A stretch of 64,000 nt of DNA from a bacterium. GTDB taxonomy: Bacteria > Fidelibacterota > Marinisomatia > Marinisomatales > TCS55. The stretch lies in the NCBI GenBank assembly GCA_004321715.1, contig SGYN01000004.1, forward strand, positions 27,206 through 91,205, read 5' to 3'. Made by a program: the position numbers and the translations under genes. Position 1 is the stretch's first letter. Each line of letters opens with the position of its first letter. Under the pieces are notes generated by a model. That model ran no database searches. It was not told the origin of the DNA and saw only the letters and a list, made by a program, of their open reading frames with translations. Shown here piece by piece: positions 1-9,863 of the stretch.

Positions 1-1164
1 GCAAATAAAGGGGAAAAAGCACTGATGTCTGTCATGGATAGAGATTCATGGTGGGGTGGTGAAGGCGATGTAGATTGGTTTAAAGAAGTAGAAGGATTTA
101 CTAAAATGTTTCCAAAAGAGTCACGATATGTGAATATGCTCGCTGGAATGTCTAATTGGGGCGGAGATGAAGAAAAAGCAGAAGCATATTATCAACAATC
201 ATTGGCTATTGAAGAAAGCCCAGATGCATTGAATTCTCTTGGGTACTTGTATAGCGGACAAGGAAGAATGGAAGAATCAAAGAAATTATTCGAACGTCAG
301 ATTGAGATTGCCCCTGATCTTGCAAATCCATATGATTCAATGGGTGATTATTATTTAGAGCAAAAAGATAATACAAATGCCAAAAAATATTTTTTAAAGA
401 CTTTATCAGTTGATCCAGAATTTGTTTCTTCTAAGAGAAAGATATGGAGAATTAATGAGGAAGAGGCTGGCAATAAAGTTTTATCTACAGAATGGACAAC
501 GGATAGTACAAGTGCACTGAATGCTTTTAATACTGGATTCTGGCAGTTTTACAATATTCATTGGGACAAGGCTCGGGAACAATTTGAAAAGGCCATTATG
601 ATTGATCCGGAATTTGCAATGCCTTATTTATTTCTTGTTTTCACCCCTGGTGATTCTATGAGAAGTGTTGAAGCGAAAAAGATTGCCCAAGGATTGGCTC
701 CAAATACTAGTCAATATGAGCAAGATATGATTGAATATCATCTATATCGAATGGATAACCCAGACGCAGATCTTTCTTCTAGAATTGCAAAACTAAAAGC
801 GAACTATCCACATAAAGCATTTGTCATGATTTCAGAAGCTGGTGATTTGTATAGTAAAAAAGAATATAAAAAAGCTGCCGATATATACACAACAATGTGG
901 GAACGATTTGATTTTGCACCATCGTTAAACATGCTTGGCTATGCGAATATGCGACTCGGTGATATGAAAGCAGCGCTGCATGCATTTGCTGAGTATATTG
1001 ATAATAACAGAATGCATCCTAATCCATATGATTCCATGGGAGAGTATTGGGAAAGTATGGAAGAATATCAGACTGCATATGATTACTATATGATGGCCTA
1101 CACGCAAGACAGTACATTTTCTATATCCAAAGAGCGCGCAGAAGCATTGGAGGATAAAAAATAA
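1..1164 (+). CDS. TPR-repeat protein, 5' end outside the window
   Basis: The frame is open from base 1 (codons GCA AAT AAA GGG...) through the first ATG at 25, so the true start almost certainly lies upstream and this is the C-terminal part of a larger protein. The visible ~387 residues are alpha-helical tetratricopeptide repeats: recurrent A-x-x-Y-Y/F-x-x-A/S-L, G-Y-L/A-Y/N and N-P-Y-D-S-M-G-D/E-Y patterns, the last appearing twice (near residues 105 and 342 counted from the ATG). TPR arrays are scaffolds for protein binding. No signal peptide is visible because the N-terminus is missing. In this lineage such tails often follow a sensor, kinase or peptidase domain, but nothing here decides that. 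The next gene begins 96 bases downstream. Confidence 0.85.
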   Translation, partial: ANKGEKALMSVMDRDSWWGGEGDVDWFKEVEGFTKMFPKESRYVNMLAGMSNWGGDEEKAEAYYQQSLAIEESPDALNSLGYLYSGQGRMEESKKLFERQIEIAPDLANPYDSMGDYYLEQKDNTNAKKYFLKTLSVDPEFVSSKRKIWRINEEEAGNKVLSTEWTTDSTSALNAFNTGFWQFYNIHWDKAREQFEKAIMIDPEFAMPYLFLVFTPGDSMRSVEAKKIAQGLAPNTSQYEQDMIEYHLYRMDNPDADLSSRIAKLKANYPHKAFVMISEAGDLYSKKEYKKAADIYTTMWERFDFAPSLNMLGYANMRLGDMKAALHAFAEYIDNNRMHPNPYDSMGEYWESMEEYQTAYDYYMMAYTQDSTFSISKERAEALEDKK

Positions 1165-1260
1165 TTGCCAAAATAGATAAGAATTAACAATACGTACTGA
1201 ATTGCATTGATATTCAACGCATGAATTAATTATTATCTACAAGCTTTTTTACTGATTCTA

Positions 1261-2421
1261 ATGAAAATAGTTAGATATATACCATTGCTTGTTATTTCTT
1301 TTTGGCTTTCTGCATGCGCTACATTTATTTCTCATGCTATTTCATTAGAAGATGTTGCGCTTCCTTCTGGTCCATATAAAGTTGGTACTCAAATTATCCA
1401 CATGGTGGATAAAGAGCGTAAGGCTTGGTATACGGATGGACTAAATGGAGCAAGGGAAATGATGGTTCGCGTATGGTATCCTGCAATATTAGAAGAAGGT
1501 GATCAGAAAGCTCCCTATAATTACAATGAAGAATTAATTGCGGATATGATTGCAGATGGCTTCGGAATTCCAAAGTCGATTATGCGAACAATAAATAAAA
1601 TTGATGGAAATTCTTGGCTAAATGCAACGCCACTTAATCAACGCTTCCCTGTTCTTATTTTTTCACATGGACATGGTGCGTTAAAGACTCAAAACACGAC
1701 ACAAATGGAAGAATTAGCAAGCCATGGGTATGTATTGTTTGCTTCAGATCATACATATGACGCAGGGCTTTCTGTTTTTCCGGAAAACAGAGTAATTCTA
1801 AATAAAACAGATATTCCTGATGGAATATCCGATAAAGAGAAATGGGGTCTACGGGAAATCCAATTAAACTATCGCGTAGGCGATGTACAATTTTTACTAG
1901 ATGAAATGGAAAATGGTCAATTCTTACCTCCGTCTTTACAAAACATGCTGGAGCTTGATAATATTGGCATATTTGGTCATTCATTTGGAGGTGCTACAAG
2001 TGTAGTTGCATCATTGAAAGATGATCGAATTGATGCAGCATTAGGGTTGGATGTGTGGTTCTTACCAATCCCAAGTACATTAATTAAGAAAAATTTGAAT
2101 AAACCATTTGTTCATTTAGGTCAAGTAGCATGGAAAGAAAAAGATAATTATCTAAAATTAGATACTTTGGCTTCTGTAAATAGCGCTCAATCGTTACGGT
2201 TTGATGTGCAAGGATCTACGCACTATGATTTTTCTGATTTTTCCCAATTTAGTAAAGTCTCTAAGAAATACGGATCAGGCACCATCGCATCCGATCGGAT
2301 ACGCTTTATTATGAATTCCACCATACGAGATTTTTTTGATCAAAACCTAAAACAAAGCATATCTATATCTTTGAATGATTATAAATCATTGTATCCAGAG
2401 ATTATTATAAAAGAATACTAA
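1261..2421 (+). CDS. PAF-acetylhydrolase-like alpha/beta hydrolase lipoprotein
   Basis: 386 aa. The N-terminus is a lipoprotein signal (lipobox L-S-A-C, Cys19), so it is probably a membrane-anchored periplasmic or outer-membrane enzyme. The fold matches the platelet-activating-factor acetylhydrolase II family: FPVLIFSHGHG near residue 131 supplies the oxyanion loop, the nucleophile elbow is G-H-S-F-G-G with Ser241, followed by Asp264 in L-G-L-D-V-W and His321 in S-T-H-Y-D-F. A complete Ser-Asp-His triad is therefore visible. Known relatives cleave short or oxidised acyl esters from phospholipids; the real substrate here is unknown. cutA starts 4 bases after its stop and a K+ channel follows, suggesting one transcript, though the three have no obvious shared function. 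Confidence 0.87.
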   Translation: MKIVRYIPLLVISFWLSACATFISHAISLEDVALPSGPYKVGTQIIHMVDKERKAWYTDGLNGAREMMVRVWYPAILEEGDQKAPYNYNEELIADMIADGFGIPKSIMRTINKIDGNSWLNATPLNQRFPVLIFSHGHGALKTQNTTQMEELASHGYVLFASDHTYDAGLSVFPENRVILNKTDIPDGISDKEKWGLREIQLNYRVGDVQFLLDEMENGQFLPPSLQNMLELDNIGIFGHSFGGATSVVASLKDDRIDAALGLDVWFLPIPSTLIKKNLNKPFVHLGQVAWKEKDNYLKLDTLASVNSAQSLRFDVQGSTHYDFSDFSQFSKVSKKYGSGTIASDRIRFIMNSTIRDFFDQNLKQSISISLNDYKSLYPEIIIKEY

Positions 2422-2425
2422 AGCT

Positions 2426-2755
2426 TTGGATTTTGCTTTCATAATCACGACCGTTTCTACTGAAAAAGAAGGTCGAATGATTGCAAACGAATTAGTGCAA
2501 AATAAACTTGCAGCCTGTGTCAATATAGTTCCGAAAGTTCATTCTGTTTATGAGTGGGAGAATCAGATTCAAAATGACGAGGAATTATTGTTATTAATCA
2601 AAACAACAAAAGAACGGGAAAAAGATATTTATCATACCGTTGAATCATTGCATTCATATGATACCCCGGAATTAATCACAATTCCTATTAACCATGGTTC
2701 TCAGCCATATCTTCAGTGGCTAGAAAATTCTGTCCAAAAAATAGATAAAGCATAA
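2426..2755 (+). CDS. cutA: CutA divalent-cation tolerance protein
   Basis: 109 aa, the usual CutA1 size. The start is TTG at 2426, four bases after the preceding stop; no upstream ATG is available and the conserved N-terminal strand (F-I-I-T-T-V) begins right there. Family marks: K-L-A-A-C-V-N-I-V-P (the cysteine-containing strand), S-V-Y-E-W-x-x-x-I-Q, E-E-L-L-L-L-I-K-T, and the Y-x-x-P-E-L-I-T-I-P-I segment. CutA1 forms very stable cytoplasmic trimers and has been linked to copper tolerance, though its molecular role is unclear. Its TAA overlaps the ATG of the next gene by one base, indicating translational coupling with the K+ channel. Confidence 0.93.
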   Translation: MDFAFIITTVSTEKEGRMIANELVQNKLAACVNIVPKVHSVYEWENQIQNDEELLLLIKTTKEREKDIYHTVESLHSYDTPELITIPINHGSQPYLQWLENSVQKIDKA

Positions 2756-3750
2756 TGTTCGGTAGTCAGTACTCAAAATTCTTGGCCTACTTTACTACCC
2801 TTATTTCAGTTGGAACCCTAGGGTTTTACTTTATCGGGGGCGATGAATGGTCATTAATTGATAGTTTTTATATGACTATTTTCACTATTACAACTGTCGG
2901 ATTTGGTGAAGTACATCCCCTCAATGATTTAGGTCGATTATGGACTAGTTTTATTATCGTTTTTGGCGTTAGTGGATTTTTATATATGTTATCAGAAATT
3001 GGCGCTGAACTTGTAGAATTTAGAGCTTATAAAGAAAATCAAAAGAAAAGAAAGATTAGAAAGATGAAAAATCACTATATCATTTGCGGCTACGGTCGTA
3101 TGGGTGCAGTCATTGCAAGAGAATTACATGAAAAAAATTATCCTTTTGTAGTAGTGGAAATAGATCAGGATAAGATAGATAAAATATCAGCACTTGGTTA
3201 CCAGTCTATTTTAGGCGATGCTACGATTGAAAAAACACTGGAAGAAGCAGGTATCCACAAGGCGGCCGGTATTGTAGTATGCTTAAACAACGATCCAGAT
3301 AATCTATTCGTTACACTGACTGCTAGGTCATTGAACCACGATGCTTTTCTGGTGAGTCGATGCAGTCAAATAAATAATACACCAAAACTAATACAGGCGG
3401 GAGCAAATAAAGTGGTCAATCCATATACCGCTGGTGGTCATCGTATGGCAGAAATGTTAATTTATCCAGAATTAGAGGATACAGTTTCTTTATCATTACA
3501 TCAGAATTTTGTGGATCTGGCAGTTAATGAAATCAGTTTAAAAGATTTACAGAACTTGCATGGAATAAAAATAAAAGATTCTAATTTTCGTGAAAATTAT
3601 AATTTAGTAATTGTTGGTTTGATAAATGAAGATGATACCTATGAAATCAACCCTAATCCAGATACTACACTAAATGAGCATCATACGCTGATATTAATGG
3701 GGCAAAAAGAGAAGTTAGATTTATATAAGGAAAGCTTTCGGAAGCAGTAA
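2755..3750 (+). CDS. Two-TM potassium channel with RCK (TrkA-N/TrkA-C) domain
   Basis: 331 aa inner-membrane channel of the MthK/GsuK type. TM1 lies about residues 8-27, the pore helix and selectivity filter T-T-V-G-F-G-E at 46-52, and TM2 about 63-83. The filter is GFG rather than the commonest GYG, which is a known K+-selective variant. A basic linker leads to a Rossmann RCK domain starting with C-G-Y-G-R-M-G (Gly112-Gly117), with V-V-V-E-I-D at the second strand as expected for nucleotide binding, then a TrkA-C lobe in the last ~80 residues. It probably forms a tetramer gated by a cytosolic ligand. It overlaps cutA by one base and converges with the secretin gene 12 bases downstream. Confidence 0.93.
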   Translation: MFGSQYSKFLAYFTTLISVGTLGFYFIGGDEWSLIDSFYMTIFTITTVGFGEVHPLNDLGRLWTSFIIVFGVSGFLYMLSEIGAELVEFRAYKENQKKRKIRKMKNHYIICGYGRMGAVIARELHEKNYPFVVVEIDQDKIDKISALGYQSILGDATIEKTLEEAGIHKAAGIVVCLNNDPDNLFVTLTARSLNHDAFLVSRCSQINNTPKLIQAGANKVVNPYTAGGHRMAEMLIYPELEDTVSLSLHQNFVDLAVNEISLKDLQNLHGIKIKDSNFRENYNLVIVGLINEDDTYEINPNPDTTLNEHHTLILMGQKEKLDLYKESFRKQ

Positions 3751-3762
3751 AATCAAGTTTTA

Positions 3763-5829
3763 TTATTCATATTCTTGAATAATTGAGGATATTGTTTCTA
3801 TTCCTTTTACAAATTCTTTATCAAATTCATCATTAAATAAATTAATCTGATAAAAATATTTTGCTATTTTGTTATCAATCACATGAATATCTCCTTTGAG
3901 CGATTCAGGTGCTGGGAATAGGATTTCACGACCTGCTTTAAATAAATTAATATTATCTTGAATATCTGGATTCATTTCTAGCACACGACGCAACACCAAT
4001 GCTTCATATAGTCTTCGCTCATGTTTTGGTTGGGTAAGATAAATAGAATAACCAAAAGTAGAGTCGCTATTTAAATCGCGTAATGTATTCTTATAACTTC
4101 CAGAAGATTCATATCGATTAATATTTGCAACGGGTCGTAAGGGGTAATCATCAGCAAACTCTACACTTTCTGTTGATTCAAATTGTAAAGCAAGCCCATC
4201 GCTTTGTTTAAAGCGTTTCAGATAACTTCGATATATTTCTCCAAAGTTTTGCATATCAACGACTGCATTACCTTGATTATCTGAAATTTTTCCAAAGAAT
4301 ATTACTTTTTCTGGTTGAATATGTTTGTAATAGTTTTCTTTCTCAATTACATCGTACAACATTCTGCGGATTAATACACCTTGTCCAGGAACTGCCCCGT
4401 TTACAAAATTTGACAATTCTTCATTTGCAGAAGCATCCGCACTTTCTTGAATAACATCTACGGCGCGATTTAATACATTATTATAAAAAGAAGTATTCTC
4501 AAAAAACCCTAGATCGTATAGATCTGTGTTTCGTAGGCGATAACTATCTTGAAATAATTTATTTCCCCAGTGGTTAAGTATATCAATATCCTTTGGAATA
4601 ACATGCGCGAAACTTCCAGACCCTACATCGACAATATGCGGCGTAATCACTACAATTACCTCTTTATTGGAACGCACTTTTTTATTGAAGCCTAATAAAT
4701 TACCGATAATAGGAATACGTCCTAATATGGGGAATTCATTTTCTTGTTTGGTGTCCTTATGTGATATTAACCCACCAATAATAAAAGGAGTGTTGTTTTC
4801 TACCTGTACATAGGTTTGTACTTTTCGACTAGAAAAAGTAGGCGCAGATAATACGTCACCACCAACACTTCCAACACCTACACGTTCTTGTGCTTCACTA
4901 ATAATAGTTTCAACCTGCATGGTAATTTCATTTCCATCGCTACTAATTCGTGGACGAAGATTTAATACAATTCCAATAGGTATATATTCCGTTGCAGAAA
5001 CTACATTTTGCCCTGTGGCCGTACTTCGAGCAATAGGTATTTGTTGTCCAACAACAATACGTGCTTGGCGACCATCTAATACAAGAACAGAGGGTCGCGA
5101 TAAAATTTCTGAAGATTGATCGCTAATTAATTTTTCTAATTTTGCATTGATTTCCAATGCATTACCAATTAGTCCTTTATCCATAATGAACGTGAACGGT
5201 TCAAAATTACCAGTTGCTGGATCCGGCTCTGGAAACGATGAGGAATACATGCTTCCGGAATTTGCAAAGTTTACTCCCAGGGTATTGGTTTTATTGGCAT
5301 CAATTTCTACAACCAAAGCTTCAATCATAATTTGTTTTGCAGCAACATCAAGTTGATTTGTGATAACAGATACTAATTCTTTTAAAACTTCCGAGTTATC
5401 AGGGTCATAGGCAATAAGCAATCGTTGTAATGGTTCGCCACTAGTGGAGAACACAAGGGAAGAACCACCCAAATCCACACCCATTTCCGCACCTTTTTCA
5501 CTAACAGCGCCTTGCATTTCCAGTAAGGTGACATTATCTGTTTCAGGAAGAAGTATAACTAATGGTAAAACATCATAATCATCTACACTAACCATTCCAT
5601 TTACTAGTACATTTGCGAAATCACCAGTTGGGGTTAAAATACTTTCATTGGGGTTAACGCCCGGACTTTTTTCAAAATCTACTACGGCATATCCAAGGGA
5701 TTTTAAAATACCACCGACGCGGTCGGTTGTCATATAGCTTAATTGTAATGTTTTATACTTTACACGAATATCCTGCGCAAGAAGAAAGGAAGTAAGTAGA
5801 AAACATGATATAAATATTTTTTTCATCAT
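3763..5829 (-). CDS. Secretin (GspD/PilQ family) with ~290-aa C-terminal extension
   Basis: 688 aa with a cleavable signal peptide (MMKKIFISCFLLTSFLLAQ). Residues ~165-400 form the secretin beta-barrel domain: the V-G-Q-Q-I-P-I segment, T-Y-V-Q-V-E-N-N-T-P-F-I-I-G-G-L-I, the hallmark E-F-P-I-L-G-R-I-P-I-I-G-N-L-L-G at 365-380, and E-V-I-V-V-I-T-P-H-I-V. Secretins form large outer-membrane pores for type II/III secretion or type IV pili. The N-terminal ~165 residues replace the usual multiple N domains and the last ~290 residues match nothing I recognise. No ATPase, pseudopilin or inner-membrane platform gene is adjacent. The ATG is one base from the stop of the upstream lipoprotein gene, so the two are co-expressed. 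Confidence 0.88.
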   Translation of the reverse strand: MMKKIFISCFLLTSFLLAQDIRVKYKTLQLSYMTTDRVGGILKSLGYAVVDFEKSPGVNPNESILTPTGDFANVLVNGMVSVDDYDVLPLVILLPETDNVTLLEMQGAVSEKGAEMGVDLGGSSLVFSTSGEPLQRLLIAYDPDNSEVLKELVSVITNQLDVAAKQIMIEALVVEIDANKTNTLGVNFANSGSMYSSSFPEPDPATGNFEPFTFIMDKGLIGNALEINAKLEKLISDQSSEILSRPSVLVLDGRQARIVVGQQIPIARSTATGQNVVSATEYIPIGIVLNLRPRISSDGNEITMQVETIISEAQERVGVGSVGGDVLSAPTFSSRKVQTYVQVENNTPFIIGGLISHKDTKQENEFPILGRIPIIGNLLGFNKKVRSNKEVIVVITPHIVDVGSGSFAHVIPKDIDILNHWGNKLFQDSYRLRNTDLYDLGFFENTSFYNNVLNRAVDVIQESADASANEELSNFVNGAVPGQGVLIRRMLYDVIEKENYYKHIQPEKVIFFGKISDNQGNAVVDMQNFGEIYRSYLKRFKQSDGLALQFESTESVEFADDYPLRPVANINRYESSGSYKNTLRDLNSDSTFGYSIYLTQPKHERRLYEALVLRRVLEMNPDIQDNINLFKAGREILFPAPESLKGDIHVIDNKIAKYFYQINLFNDEFDKEFVKGIETISSIIQEYE

Positions 5830-5830
5830 A

Positions 5831-6655
5831 TTAATCCAAAAACTTAATAGCTATTTGCATATTAACAACAATCGTTCCATATAATTCATTGTATAGACTA
5901 ACTGCAATATTTCCTTGATCGAAATCAAGCCCAGGTTCAAACATACCTGTAACGGTAAACTGCGCATCCAGTTTGTTTTCAACCACTGCTTCAATTTCAG
6001 CATAATCTGGATAGGTAGTCCCAGAAATATCACCACCTGATACATCCATATAAATATAGGTAAAAGGTTCATCAAATGAGGTGGATGGTTCCATAGTCTT
6101 TTGATAGGTTTCATTAAAGCTGTACCCGGCATCCGTGTAGTTCCACATCATATATCCATCTAATGGTATAACAGCGCCTGAATAGTCAAAAGTAGTCTGG
6201 ATGAGCGATGTATCACCTTGGGATATTAAAGTTAAGTTATGGGTAGGTTTATCGTAGATCCAGTTTCCACCAAAATAGTCTGTTTCACCAGAAACGGTAT
6301 TGGGAACTTGTTTGCTATAAGAATTATCCTCATAGAATTCTATATCTTGAGGATATTGACTGATATTTTGCGTTTCTCCATCAATGGATTGAGAAGACAA
6401 ACTCCAAAACCCAATCATTTGGGCGTCTTGTCGAATAACATGTGTATCCAGACGAGTTACGGTAACAGTAAATGCGATAGGAGTATCGGAATCTGTAGAA
6501 TTGTTTTCTACTGTTAAATTTAGATTAAACATAACATTCGATGTAGATGTGGTAAAATCCTTAGCAAGTTCATTCTCTAAATCTTCACAAGATACAAGGA
6601 ACCCAACTAGGATTATAAGACAAATTTGTAGAATACGTTGTGTTATCATAAACAT
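5831..6655 (-). CDS. Hypothetical lipoprotein upstream of the secretin
   Basis: 274 aa, no recognised family. A lipoprotein signal is clear (F-L-V-S-C, Cys23); Met3 is an equally possible start. The mature part looks all-beta: alternating hydrophobic strands, T-V-T-V-T-R-L-D, W-x-x-x-x-x-x-x-T-L-I-S and a terminal I-V-V-N-M-Q-I-A-I-K-F. Length and strand pattern suggest a lipocalin-like or immunoglobulin-like beta sandwich, but this is inference. It sits immediately upstream of the secretin with one base between stop and start. That context raises the possibility of a pilotin-like or accessory lipoprotein, although it is larger than typical pilotins and shows no similarity I can see. Confidence 0.75.
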   Translation of the reverse strand: MFMITQRILQICLIILVGFLVSCEDLENELAKDFTTSTSNVMFNLNLTVENNSTDSDTPIAFTVTVTRLDTHVIRQDAQMIGFWSLSSQSIDGETQNISQYPQDIEFYEDNSYSKQVPNTVSGETDYFGGNWIYDKPTHNLTLISQGDTSLIQTTFDYSGAVIPLDGYMMWNYTDAGYSFNETYQKTMEPSTSFDEPFTYIYMDVSGGDISGTTYPDYAEIEAVVENKLDAQFTVTGMFEPGLDFDQGNIAVSLYNELYGTIVVNMQIAIKFLD

Positions 6656-6692
6656 TGAATTATTACGACCTATTTAATTAAGTTGTAAATAT

Positions 6693-8492
6693 ATGATGAT
6701 TAAGCATATGCAACATATAATAATCTTATTTCTTTTTATAGGGTATTTCCATCCTATTTACGCTTCAAATATAAGCGTAGAAGAAGCTGCAAATAAATTA
6801 ATAATAGGGGATATAGATATTCATTATAGTGAAGCATTACGTATTATTGCAAAATATGGTCATGAATTGCCATCTGATATCAAAGCAGAATTGCAAGCAA
6901 GAGGATTTGATTTTAGCCGCGAAATTGTTTCTAGTTATCGTCCACAAAATTTGGATTATTACGTGGACGAAGGGATATTTCGGTTTCATTATACCTTAAC
7001 TGGTGTTGATGCTGTATCACCATTAGATGCGGATAACAACGGAATTCCTGATTATGTAGATTTAATTGTAACGACTTTTGCGAATATTGGCGTGATTGAT
7101 TTTACAGATATGGAATTTGTACGTCCACCAGGAGATGGATGGTATACACAAATTGATGATGGGGGATCGGATCATTACGATGTATATATTTTTAATCTAG
7201 AGACTGGTTATTATGGATATGTTCAGGCAGAAGATTATGCTCAAAACAATTCTCCAATTACACGAGGAGATAATGAATTCTCAGAAGATGCCGAAGAAGA
7301 ACGAGCTATGGTCACATTTATGGCTTTACGTAACAATTATGATGATTTTTCAGGCGTAGAATCTGAGATCATTGAAGTAACATCTGCACATGAGTTTTTT
7401 CATGCGGTACAATATGGATATGATGGCTGGGAAGCTGGTTGGTTATTAGAGGCAACCGCCGTGTGGATGGAAGAACATCATTACGATAATATTAATGATT
7501 GTTATCAATTTTTACAGGAATTTTTCAATGAACCATATTTAGCTATTAACTATGATGTGAATCGTGGGTATGGTGCCTATATCTATTTTTCTTATTTAAC
7601 CGATAATCGGGTAAGCAATGATTTGATTCGAACTGTATTTGAACGTAGTAGAGAATATAATAGTTATGATGTTGATTATAGTATTCCAACCCTTATGGCT
7701 GCATTAAATGATTATAATCTTGATTTTGAAACAGTGACGCATGATTTTTTCATTGCCAATGGCATGTTGTCCAATAGTGATTCCGCTGGGATTTACCAAT
7801 ACTCTGAATCCAGTACATTTCCGATGGATTTACCAACATTAGAACAAACTATTACTGCATCATCGGATACGACCATGTATTACTATAACCAGATGTTAGA
7901 AACATTTTCTGCTTTATACTATTTAGTAGATACACAAGACTCTACTTGGAATAACCTTGTCATTGATTTATTAACACAAGATTCGGATAATATGCGTTAT
8001 TACGTTACCTCAATTGTGGAACATAAAAATGATTCTACACCTAATACTTTTGATGTGCTTACGGCTCAGACCCAAACCATTGATGTCAGCAGTGTAGATA
8101 GCGTAATTTTTGTAATATCTGCATTTGGGTACGATACCATTAATTCAGAATTTTCTATGCGTATCATTAAAAATTCCAGTGTGGAACTGGCATCAGATAT
8201 GGAATTAATACCCATTAGTAATCAATATTCGCTCAATAACCCATATCCAAACCCCTTTAATGCACACATAACCATTCACTATACGATTCCAATGAATCAA
8301 CCAGTTGATATAGCTATATATGATATTTTGGGTAATAAGATTCGCCGTTTTCAGTCTGAACAGCTAGGTATGCAATCGATAATATGGAATGGAAAAGATC
8401 AGTACGGCATTCCTGTTTCCTCCGGTATGTACATCGTGAATATGAGCACAGACTCATTTACACAAGCCAGAAGAATTCTTCTTCTTAAATAA
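6693..8492 (+). CDS. Secreted HExxH metalloprotease-like protein with T9SS-type tail
   Basis: 599 aa. Signal peptide ends near residue 24 (Y-F-H-P-I-Y-A). The zinc motif H-E-F-F-H spans His233-His237 in S-A-H-E-F-F-H-A-V-Q, with an acidic stretch L-L-E-A-T-A-V-W-M-E-E (Glu253 first) downstream that could hold the third ligand, the layout of a gluzincin. It resembles the bacterial family annotated MXAN_6640-like putative metalloprotease, including the D-x-D-N-N-G-I-P-D-Y-V-D motif near residue 110. The last ~85 residues are a T9SS-like sorting tail: P-Y-P-N-P-F-N, then V-S-S-G-M-Y and a final R-R-I-L-L-L-K. It is therefore expected on the surface or in the medium. The thioredoxin-like gene starts 16 bases downstream. 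Confidence 0.85.
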   Translation: MMIKHMQHIIILFLFIGYFHPIYASNISVEEAANKLIIGDIDIHYSEALRIIAKYGHELPSDIKAELQARGFDFSREIVSSYRPQNLDYYVDEGIFRFHYTLTGVDAVSPLDADNNGIPDYVDLIVTTFANIGVIDFTDMEFVRPPGDGWYTQIDDGGSDHYDVYIFNLETGYYGYVQAEDYAQNNSPITRGDNEFSEDAEEERAMVTFMALRNNYDDFSGVESEIIEVTSAHEFFHAVQYGYDGWEAGWLLEATAVWMEEHHYDNINDCYQFLQEFFNEPYLAINYDVNRGYGAYIYFSYLTDNRVSNDLIRTVFERSREYNSYDVDYSIPTLMAALNDYNLDFETVTHDFFIANGMLSNSDSAGIYQYSESSTFPMDLPTLEQTITASSDTTMYYYNQMLETFSALYYLVDTQDSTWNNLVIDLLTQDSDNMRYYVTSIVEHKNDSTPNTFDVLTAQTQTIDVSSVDSVIFVISAFGYDTINSEFSMRIIKNSSVELASDMELIPISNQYSLNNPYPNPFNAHITIHYTIPMNQPVDIAIYDILGNKIRRFQSEQLGMQSIIWNGKDQYGIPVSSGMYIVNMSTDSFTQARRILLLK

Positions 8493-8508
8493 GATAGTTT
8501 TCTTTTTC

Positions 8509-9837
8509 ATGCGCTTTCTAATCACATTTCTAATTATGAGTTCTACTATTACCTATAGTCAACATATTTACGGACAATTTATGAATGTGGAGGTTTTTAG
8601 AAGCAAAGCCTATTTATATAATATGTTTCAAAATGATGGTAAGCCAATTGATGAAACTATTATTGATTCAAATGGAAAATTTTCATTTAAAAAAACTGAT
8701 TACACATTGGGATTTTATCGTATTCAATTAAAAGGAGAAGAGCCTATTATCATTGTATTAAATCCCACAGAAACAGATGTGGAAATCCAGGTTAATAATC
8801 AAAATGATGATAAACCAATTACGGTGCTGCAATCATTAGAAAATATAGCTTTTCACCGTCATAAAATGCTTATGAATATCTATAATAGGATAGAATATTT
8901 GCAATTTCAATTAAGTTTCCCCAATGATGAAGTATTGCAAAAAATAAATGAATATGAAAATGAGCTTAAGAAATTCATTTATTATTCAACGGTATCACTA
9001 AAAGACCTTCAAACAAACTTTTCTCAAACATTTACCTTTGATGTTCTAGCAAAAACAATGCCAATAATTAACAGTTCCTATGAAGATAGAATTGAACGAT
9101 TTTTTGATAACAAGGCCATATTGGATTCAAAATATTTACATAGCCCATTGATGTTCAATAAAATCAGTATGTATTTGAACTATTATTCTGGTGAAAATAG
9201 TATAGATATGCATATTGCTATTGATGATATATTAATGGCTACATATGATAATTATGATGTGTATGGATATTGTATAACTCAAATATTATCGTTTCTTAAC
9301 CGGCAAGGATTTGAAGAACGCATAGAATACGTTGTATCTGAATATATTGGGGATGAATTTGATTTGATTACTAATCGTACATTACGAAAACAGATTGAAG
9401 GAAGGCAAAAGCTTAAAGTGGGTACAATTGCTCCAGATATACAAATACCAGATATAAATAGAGACAAGGTTGGTTTGCATGATCTATTTAAGAAGAATAA
9501 GCTTAATTTAGTAATGTTTTGGTCATCTACATGTCCGCACTGCATGGAAACAATTCCTGAAATAAAAACTATTTATGAATCCTATCGTTCTGCGGGTTTG
9601 GAGGTTATTGCTGTTTCAATTGATAAAAAGAAAGATGAATGGCAACAAGCTATTGATCAGGAAAATTTAGAATGGATAAATATCTCCAGCTTAAAAGGAT
9701 GGGATTCCGAATCAACGGATGTGTATTACGTTTCTTATACACCTACATTTTATTTGGTTGATAATCAAACAACCATAGTGGGAAGGCCGGATGGGAAGGA
9801 AGATGTCATCCGCATGTTAAATAATCTATTACGTTAG
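8509..9837 (+). CDS. TlpA/ResA-like thioredoxin-domain protein
   Basis: 442 aa with a signal peptide (MRFLITFLIMSSTITYSQ). Residues ~20-110 form a beta-rich N-terminal domain like the DUF4369 domain common in Bacteroidetes TlpA proteins; ~110-300 is helical. The C-terminal ~140 residues are an AhpC/TSA-Redoxin thioredoxin fold: G-T-I-A-P-D-I-Q-I-P, then F-W-S-S-T-C-P-H-C with redox pair Cys342 and Cys345, V-I-A-V-S-I-D and the cis-Pro site Y-T-P-T-F-Y. Relatives are extracytoplasmic thiol-disulfide reductants. It follows the metalloprotease by 16 bases, so the pair may be one transcript, perhaps with the thioredoxin serving secreted Cys-containing cargo; that link is inference. Confidence 0.88.
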   Translation: MRFLITFLIMSSTITYSQHIYGQFMNVEVFRSKAYLYNMFQNDGKPIDETIIDSNGKFSFKKTDYTLGFYRIQLKGEEPIIIVLNPTETDVEIQVNNQNDDKPITVLQSLENIAFHRHKMLMNIYNRIEYLQFQLSFPNDEVLQKINEYENELKKFIYYSTVSLKDLQTNFSQTFTFDVLAKTMPIINSSYEDRIERFFDNKAILDSKYLHSPLMFNKISMYLNYYSGENSIDMHIAIDDILMATYDNYDVYGYCITQILSFLNRQGFEERIEYVVSEYIGDEFDLITNRTLRKQIEGRQKLKVGTIAPDIQIPDINRDKVGLHDLFKKNKLNLVMFWSSTCPHCMETIPEIKTIYESYRSAGLEVIAVSIDKKKDEWQQAIDQENLEWINISSLKGWDSESTDVYYVSYTPTFYLVDNQTTIVGRPDGKEDVIRMLNNLLR

Positions 9838-9863
9838 ATTATTATTTTTATAAAGTATACAAA

